Positions 16,068-18,775 of a stretch of DNA of 18,775 bases are shown one piece after another. The position numbers were made by a program, and so were the translations under genes. Positions within the stretch are counted from its first letter, which is position 1. Every line of letters begins with the position of its first letter. The DNA lies in the NCBI GenBank assembly GCA_017471085.1, contig JAFUWW010000088.1, positions 1 through 18,775 of the forward strand, in the 5' to 3' direction. Source of the stretch: Bacteroidales bacterium. Lineage in GTDB: Bacteria > Bacteroidota > Bacteroidia > Bacteroidales > UBA932. A model generated the notes under the pieces. It did not search any database, was not told the origin of the DNA, and worked only from the letters and a program-made list of their open reading frames with translations.

Positions 16068-16874
16068 ATGGGACATGGGAAACTTCGCAAATTTGCCGAG
16101 AACGAGACCTTCCGCTGCTTGTTGCAGCCGGATGCGCAGGCGGTGCTGGACAAGCAGCCCGGTTCCCGGGAACTGAAACTCCACGACCACGCCATCAAAG
16201 GCCGATGGGGCAGCGAAATGTTCGGAAACAGCCATCCCATCGTCCTGGAACTGGGGTGCGGAAAGGGGGATTATACCATCGCCCTCGCCCTCAGGCATCC
16301 GGAAATCAATTTCATCGGCGTGGACATCAAGGGCGCCCGCCTGTGGAAAGGGGCTAAATTCGCTACGGAGAACGCCCTGCCCAACGTGGCGTTCCTGCGC
16401 ACCAGAATCGAGTTCATTGAGGCTTTTTTCGGCCCGGAAGAAGTTTCCGAAATCTGGCTCACGTTCTCCGATCCCCAGCTGCGCGGCAGTGAGAACTCCC
16501 GCCTCAGTTCGCCCCTCTTCCTGGAGCGCTACCGGAAATTCCTCCGCCCCGGCGGCATCGTGCATCTCAAGACCGACTCCCGCTTTCTCTATGAATACAC
16601 ATCGGCCGTTGTTAAAGCCAATGACCTGACGGTGCTTGCGGCCGGGACAGATATCTATCACAATCCCATCGATGCACCGGCAGAGGTGACGCAGGTGCAG
16701 ACTTTCTACGAGAAGATGTTCCTCGAGATGGGGCTGCCCATCACTTACCTGGCCTTCACCATCGACCACGAAGGCCCCTACGCCTTCCCCGGCGAAGCTT
16801 TCGACCACGACTACTGGCTGGAAGCCGAAGGTCCCCGCCGCAGCTTCTCCCACCAGCCGGCGAAGAAAGCATAG
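16068..16874 (+). CDS. trmB: tRNA (guanine-N7-)-methyltransferase
   Basis: SAM-dependent enzyme that makes m7G46 in tRNA variable loops, 268 residues from ATG 16068 (GTG at 16062 is an in-frame alternative). Seen: SAM motif I LELGCGKGDYT at about 60-70, GVDIKGARLWKGAK at 84-97, and the family motif region LTFSDPQLRGSENSRLSSP, where most bacteria have FPDPWPK; the Bacteroidota form is shifted in the same way. Later GGIVHLKTDSRFLYEY matches the TrmB C-terminal fold. It is the last gene of the plus-strand block, 36 bases after gldH, and ends 3 bases before the end of a convergent regulator gene, with no terminator between. Confidence 0.93.
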   Translation: MGHGKLRKFAENETFRCLLQPDAQAVLDKQPGSRELKLHDHAIKGRWGSEMFGNSHPIVLELGCGKGDYTIALALRHPEINFIGVDIKGARLWKGAKFATENALPNVAFLRTRIEFIEAFFGPEEVSEIWLTFSDPQLRGSENSRLSSPLFLERYRKFLRPGGIVHLKTDSRFLYEYTSAVVKANDLTVLAAGTDIYHNPIDAPAEVTQVQTFYEKMFLEMGLPITYLAFTIDHEGPYAFPGEAFDHDYWLEAEGPRRSFSHQPAKKA

Positions 16875-16877
16875 GCG

Positions 16878-17252
16878 TTACTTCTTTTTTCCGTATCGGA
16901 CGTCTGCTTCGCTGAGAAAAGCTGCTTTTCTCGGCGAAATGCGGTATCCGTCAACTACTTCTGTCGGTTTCCTATACCGTTTGATGGAAATGATGTCCTC
17001 TCCCAAAGCGGCTTCTATTTCTGCAATCGTCCTGACGGTAAAGTTGTGCTTCCCGGACAACCAGGTAGAAACTAGCGCTTCTTTTTTTCCTGTCGCCCTT
17101 GCCAAGTCGGCTTGAGTCCAGTTTTTTCGAATGAGAATCTCATGAATTCTCAGCGCAATATCAAAAGTGTAATTTATTTCTTTTCTTACACTTTCCGGGA
17201 CTTTCTCCAAAGCCTCCCTGAATACTGGATTGATGTAGGTTGTTTTTTCCAT
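16878..17252 (-). CDS. XRE-family helix-turn-helix protein, antitoxin-like
   Basis: A 124-residue DNA-binding protein. Seen: an N-terminal helical lead (NPVFREALEKVPESVRKEI), a Cro/CI-type helix-turn-helix at about 46-67 (TQADLARATGKKEALVSTW), the conserved TIAEIEAALGEDI after it, and a basic tail. This is the usual shape of HigA-like antitoxins in Bacteroidota. The ATG at 17252 is chosen over an upstream TTG at 17267 because the latter overlaps the end of the toxin-like frame just before it; the ATG lies one base after that frame's TGA. It is probably transcribed from the promoter at 17575-17606, through the broken toxin gene. It closely resembles the plus-strand protein at 17715. Confidence 0.85.
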   Translation of the reverse strand: MEKTTYINPVFREALEKVPESVRKEINYTFDIALRIHEILIRKNWTQADLARATGKKEALVSTWLSGKHNFTVRTIAEIEAALGEDIISIKRYRKPTEVVDGYRISPRKAAFLSEADVRYGKKK

Positions 17253-17253
17253 A

Positions 17254-17562
17254 TCATTCAATATCAAGTGTCAATGTTCCGTGTTTTTGTTTATTCCGAG
17301 GTTCTGTCAGGAGAGGGATGGCGCAAATGCGGTCCCGGATATTACCCTCCGGCCTGGTTTCGTTTTCCAATGCGCCTTTCAGGCCGATGGTTTGAATTGT
17401 GGCCAGAATTCTGTTTAGATCGCTCCGTAGAAAAGGGTCTTCGGTATCTTTATAGCAGATATAGAATTATTCAAATTCTGAAGAAGCGTCATCGGAAAAG
17501 CGGATACTGAACACATCTGCTTTCTCTGTAAGTAGTATAGGTATGAAGGCAATCGTTCTCAT
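17254..17562 (-). pseudogene. Decayed toxin-like gene ahead of the XRE antitoxin
   Basis: From ATG 17562 the minus strand reads MRTIAFIPILLTEK, then ADVFSIRFSDDASSEFE, a TAA at 17469-17467, then in the same frame FYICYKDTEDPFLRSDLNRI, LATIQTIGLKGALE, RPEGNIRDRICAIPL and KHGTLTLDIE to TGA 17256-17254. The two parts make sense as one protein: conserved RPEG and DRxxAxP elements followed by KHGTL fit toxin-like proteins found before such antitoxins in Bacteroidota. After KHGTL these normally continue with more core strands, while here only LDIE remains, so a deletion joined the middle to the C-terminal end. Family recall is from memory; the in-frame stop is directly visible. Confidence 0.65.
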
Positions 17563-17574
17563 GTTTTATTTTTA

Positions 17575-17606
17575 CAAATTTAGATATAAATTGGGTCACA
17601 CGCAAA
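17575..17606 (-). promoter_or_regulatory. Promoter of the toxin-remnant/antitoxin unit
   Basis: On the minus strand TTTG (17606-17603) is followed after exactly 20 bases by TAAATTTG (17582-17575). This is a full match to the Bacteroidota TTTG-N19-21-TAnnTTTG promoter, 12 bases before the ATG at 17562. It shows that the unit may still be transcribed though its first gene is broken. Confidence 0.7.
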
Positions 17607-17627
17607 ATTCCGTGGACATGCAATCAA

Positions 17628-17663
17628 TTAACTTGCGCGTTAACTATATTTTCACTATTTTTG
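17628..17663 (+). promoter_or_regulatory. Promoter with overlapping palindrome for the plus-strand XRE gene
   Basis: TTG (17633-17635), a 20-base gap, then TATTTTTG (17656-17663) fits the Bacteroidota promoter. The -33 element sits inside the palindrome TTAAC-N6-GTTAA (17628-17643), a likely operator for autoregulation by an XRE repressor. The site also decides the start of the next gene: the TTG at 17661 overlaps the -7 box, so the ATG at 17715 is preferred. Confidence 0.6.
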
Positions 17664-17714
17664 CAATTTGAAAAAAAGAAAGACCTATCAGATACAGAAG
17701 ATATCACGTTTGCA

Positions 17715-17984
17715 ATGAGAAACAGGCAGGAATGGTTCAATGAGAAGATGGCGGCAGTATCTCCGGAGATTGTGTCCGAGGTGCAGTTGTCGGCCGATAT
17801 CATTGCCCGCATTGACGCCATCCTCAAACAGAAGAACATGACGCAGAAGGACCTTGCCCGCAAGATGGGGCGGTCGGAAGCTGCCATATCGCGGTGGACG
17901 TCGGGCTTTCCCAACCTCACGCTGAAATCCATTGCCGAGATTTCCACCGCCCTTGGCGAACCCCTGATAAAGGTTACAGAATAA
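17715..17984 (+). CDS. XRE-family helix-turn-helix protein, orphan antitoxin-like
   Basis: An 89-residue DNA-binding protein. Seen: N-terminal RNRQEWFNEKMAAVSPEI, a helix-turn-helix at about 43-64 (TQKDLARKMGRSEAAISRW), then LTLKSIAEISTALGEPLIKV. It shares with the 16878-17252 protein the pattern TQxDLAR..G..EA..S.W.SG..N.T...IAEI..ALGE, so the two are paralogues or have the same ancestor. The longer form from TTG 17661 (107 residues) is less likely, as that TTG lies in the -7 box. No toxin gene lies on its own strand either before or after it. Role inferred: self-regulating repressor or antitoxin acting on the shared intergenic region. Confidence 0.82.
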   Translation: MRNRQEWFNEKMAAVSPEIVSEVQLSADIIARIDAILKQKNMTQKDLARKMGRSEAAISRWTSGFPNLTLKSIAEISTALGEPLIKVTE

Positions 17985-18054
17985 ATGACTATATCCTTGT
18001 CATATTTCTTCGCTTCTAATGCTCTCCTCACAATCAGGGGGGGGTATAACCATC

Positions 18055-18108
18055 TTGTAATCAATAACATATCAGTATTTTGTCGCGGACTCCGCAAGGA
18101 TCTCCGCG
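18055..18108 (+). promoter_or_regulatory. Weak promoter candidate and leader hairpin before the peptide/fimbrillin genes
   Basis: TTG (18055-18057), 18 bases, then TATTTTG (18076-18082) is a one-base-short version of the Bacteroidota promoter. In the leader, GCGGACTCCGC (18085-18095) is a near-perfect palindrome, and CGCGGA (18084-18089) can instead pair with TCCGCG (18103-18108), giving two exclusive folds. The rest of 17985-18156 shows no gene; it holds a run of eight G (18037-18044). Confidence 0.3.
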
Positions 18109-18156
18109 GCCTTTCGTGTACCTGCATGAACAATAATTCAAACAACTCATAAAACA

Positions 18157-18291
18157 ATGGAAATCAAGAAAAAAGAATTGTACCTTTCACCGGAGGTCAA
18201 GACCTTCGAGGTGAAGATTGAAGGCGTCATCTGCGGCAGCCTCACAGACCCTAATGACTACAACAATGGCGGCGATCCGTTCGCATTTTAA
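18157..18291 (+). CDS. 44-residue peptide upstream of fimbrillin-like gene
   Basis: A short open frame: MEIKKKELYLSPEVKTFEV, then KIEGVICGSLTDPNDYNNGG, then DPFAF and stop. Features: a basic start, a SPEVKTFEV beta-like stretch, a single Cys in EGVICGS, an Asn/Asp/Gly-rich part and an aromatic end DPFAF. There is no signal peptide. Small proteins of this pattern (SPEV..., EG(V/I)(I/L)C.S, acidic and Gly-rich tail) recur in Bacteroidales and are mostly unnamed; this is from memory. The fimbrillin-like ATG is 18 bases after its stop, so the two are surely co-transcribed. Codon choice and lack of internal stops fit a real gene. Function is unknown. Confidence 0.7.
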   Translation: MEIKKKELYLSPEVKTFEVKIEGVICGSLTDPNDYNNGGDPFAF

Positions 18292-18309
18292 ACAATGGAG
18301 GAAACGACA

Positions 18310-18775
18310 ATGAAGAAAGTATTTGGAATCGCAGCCCTGCTGCTTGCATTTGTAGCGTGCAACAAAGTCGAAACGGAAATCACGCCAGTAGAACAGCCGT
18401 CTGACAGCAAAGGCATCACCATCACAGCCACACTGGCTCCCAAGACGGCCGTCACCAAGGCCGTGGCCGACAACGGAGACAACAAGATAACCGTAACTTG
18501 GTCCGTGAATGAGCATATCGCCATTCTTTACGATAAGGACGGCGCACAAGTGGCCGATGCCACCATCACCGCCGTGGACGGAACCACTGGCGCTGCCACT
18601 ATTTCGTTCACCGTAGTGAGCGGCACCGCCGACAACACCGCCTGCACATTGGTCTATCCGTACTCCGCCGCCATGGATGACAAGAGCGGCGTAAAGGATG
18701 CCGCCACGCTGCTCTCCGCCCAAGACGGCACGCTCAATGCCAACCTTGATGTGCGTGTAGGCGCTGGCACCATCC
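18310..18775 (+). CDS. Fimbrillin-like lipoprotein, N-terminal 155 residues (runs off window)
   Basis: Predicted surface lipoprotein. Seen: signal MKKVFGIAALLLAFVAC with Cys17 as lipidation site; then a Thr/Ala/Lys-rich stretch (ITITATLAPKTAVTKAVAD), VTWSVNEHIAILYDKDG, a TLVYPYSAAMDD segment, and repeated beta-strand patterns. The order of a short lipoprotein signal, a TATxxxKTA-type strand, a VxW...(E/D)xIAI strand and a YPY(S/N) segment is typical of the fimbrillin/Mfa-like families that form pili or pilus tips in Bacteroidales. An in-frame ATG at 18295 would add five residues before the signal and is less likely. C-terminus not seen, so major subunit and anchor/tip type cannot be told apart. 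Confidence 0.75.
   Translation, partial: MKKVFGIAALLLAFVACNKVETEITPVEQPSDSKGITITATLAPKTAVTKAVADNGDNKITVTWSVNEHIAILYDKDGAQVADATITAVDGTTGAATISFTVVSGTADNTACTLVYPYSAAMDDKSGVKDAATLLSAQDGTLNANLDVRVGAGTI

Noticed and set aside
16878..17252. Phage repressor in a prophage
   Set aside because: No integrase, phage structural genes, tRNA or attachment repeats are nearby; the layout fits a toxin-antitoxin unit.

Overview
This is a GC-rich (about 60% by eye) chromosomal segment from a member of Bacteroidota, most likely an uncultured gut or rumen Bacteroidales. The evidence is the TAnnTTTG-type -7 promoter boxes with no Shine-Dalgarno sequences, a GldH-like lipoprotein, a RicT/PSP1 protein next to DNA polymerase III delta', an orphan PII-like protein behind an RND pump, an Rhs core of the Bacteroidales type, and a fimbrillin-like lipoprotein at the right edge. 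I cannot name the genus.

Layout. Positions 1-2617 are housekeeping: the 5' part of pgk on the minus strand, then a divergent RlmI-like SAM methyltransferase and lgt. Positions 2618-4850 are an accessory island. It starts with about 450 bp of non-coding DNA carrying a two-copy tandem repeat. Then, on the minus strand, come an AT-rich lipoprotein gene with a strong terminator, a JAB-like toxin domain, and the decayed core of an Rhs polymorphic toxin. The Rhs core is truncated at its 5' end, frameshifted, and cut from the toxin tip by one in-frame stop. Positions 4853-10885 are a tripartite RND efflux operon (TolC-like, lipoprotein adaptor, HAE1-type pump) followed by a small PII-like protein. 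A copy of a dispersed intergenic repeat sits between pump and PII-like gene.

Positions 10895-16874 look like one tightly packed operon of eight genes: trxA, an outer-membrane beta-barrel, a LOG-family phosphoribohydrolase, a long-chain polyprenyl diphosphate synthase, DNA polymerase III delta', RicT, a GldH-like lipoprotein and TrmB. Gaps are mostly 0-7 bp, and 36 bp before trmB.

Positions 16878-17984 hold two related XRE-type antitoxin-like genes in opposite directions. The minus-strand one lies directly behind a decayed toxin-like gene (in-frame TAA and a probable C-terminal deletion) that still has a full promoter. The shared intergenic region also holds a plus-strand promoter overlapped by a palindrome. 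Positions 18157-18775 hold an unannotated-type 44-residue peptide gene followed at once by a fimbrillin-like lipoprotein that runs off the window.

The points most worth checking are the small peptide/fimbrillin pair, the decayed toxin with its orphaned antitoxin, the Rhs/JAB remnant with its candidate lipoprotein immunity partner, and the PII-like protein tied to the RND pump.
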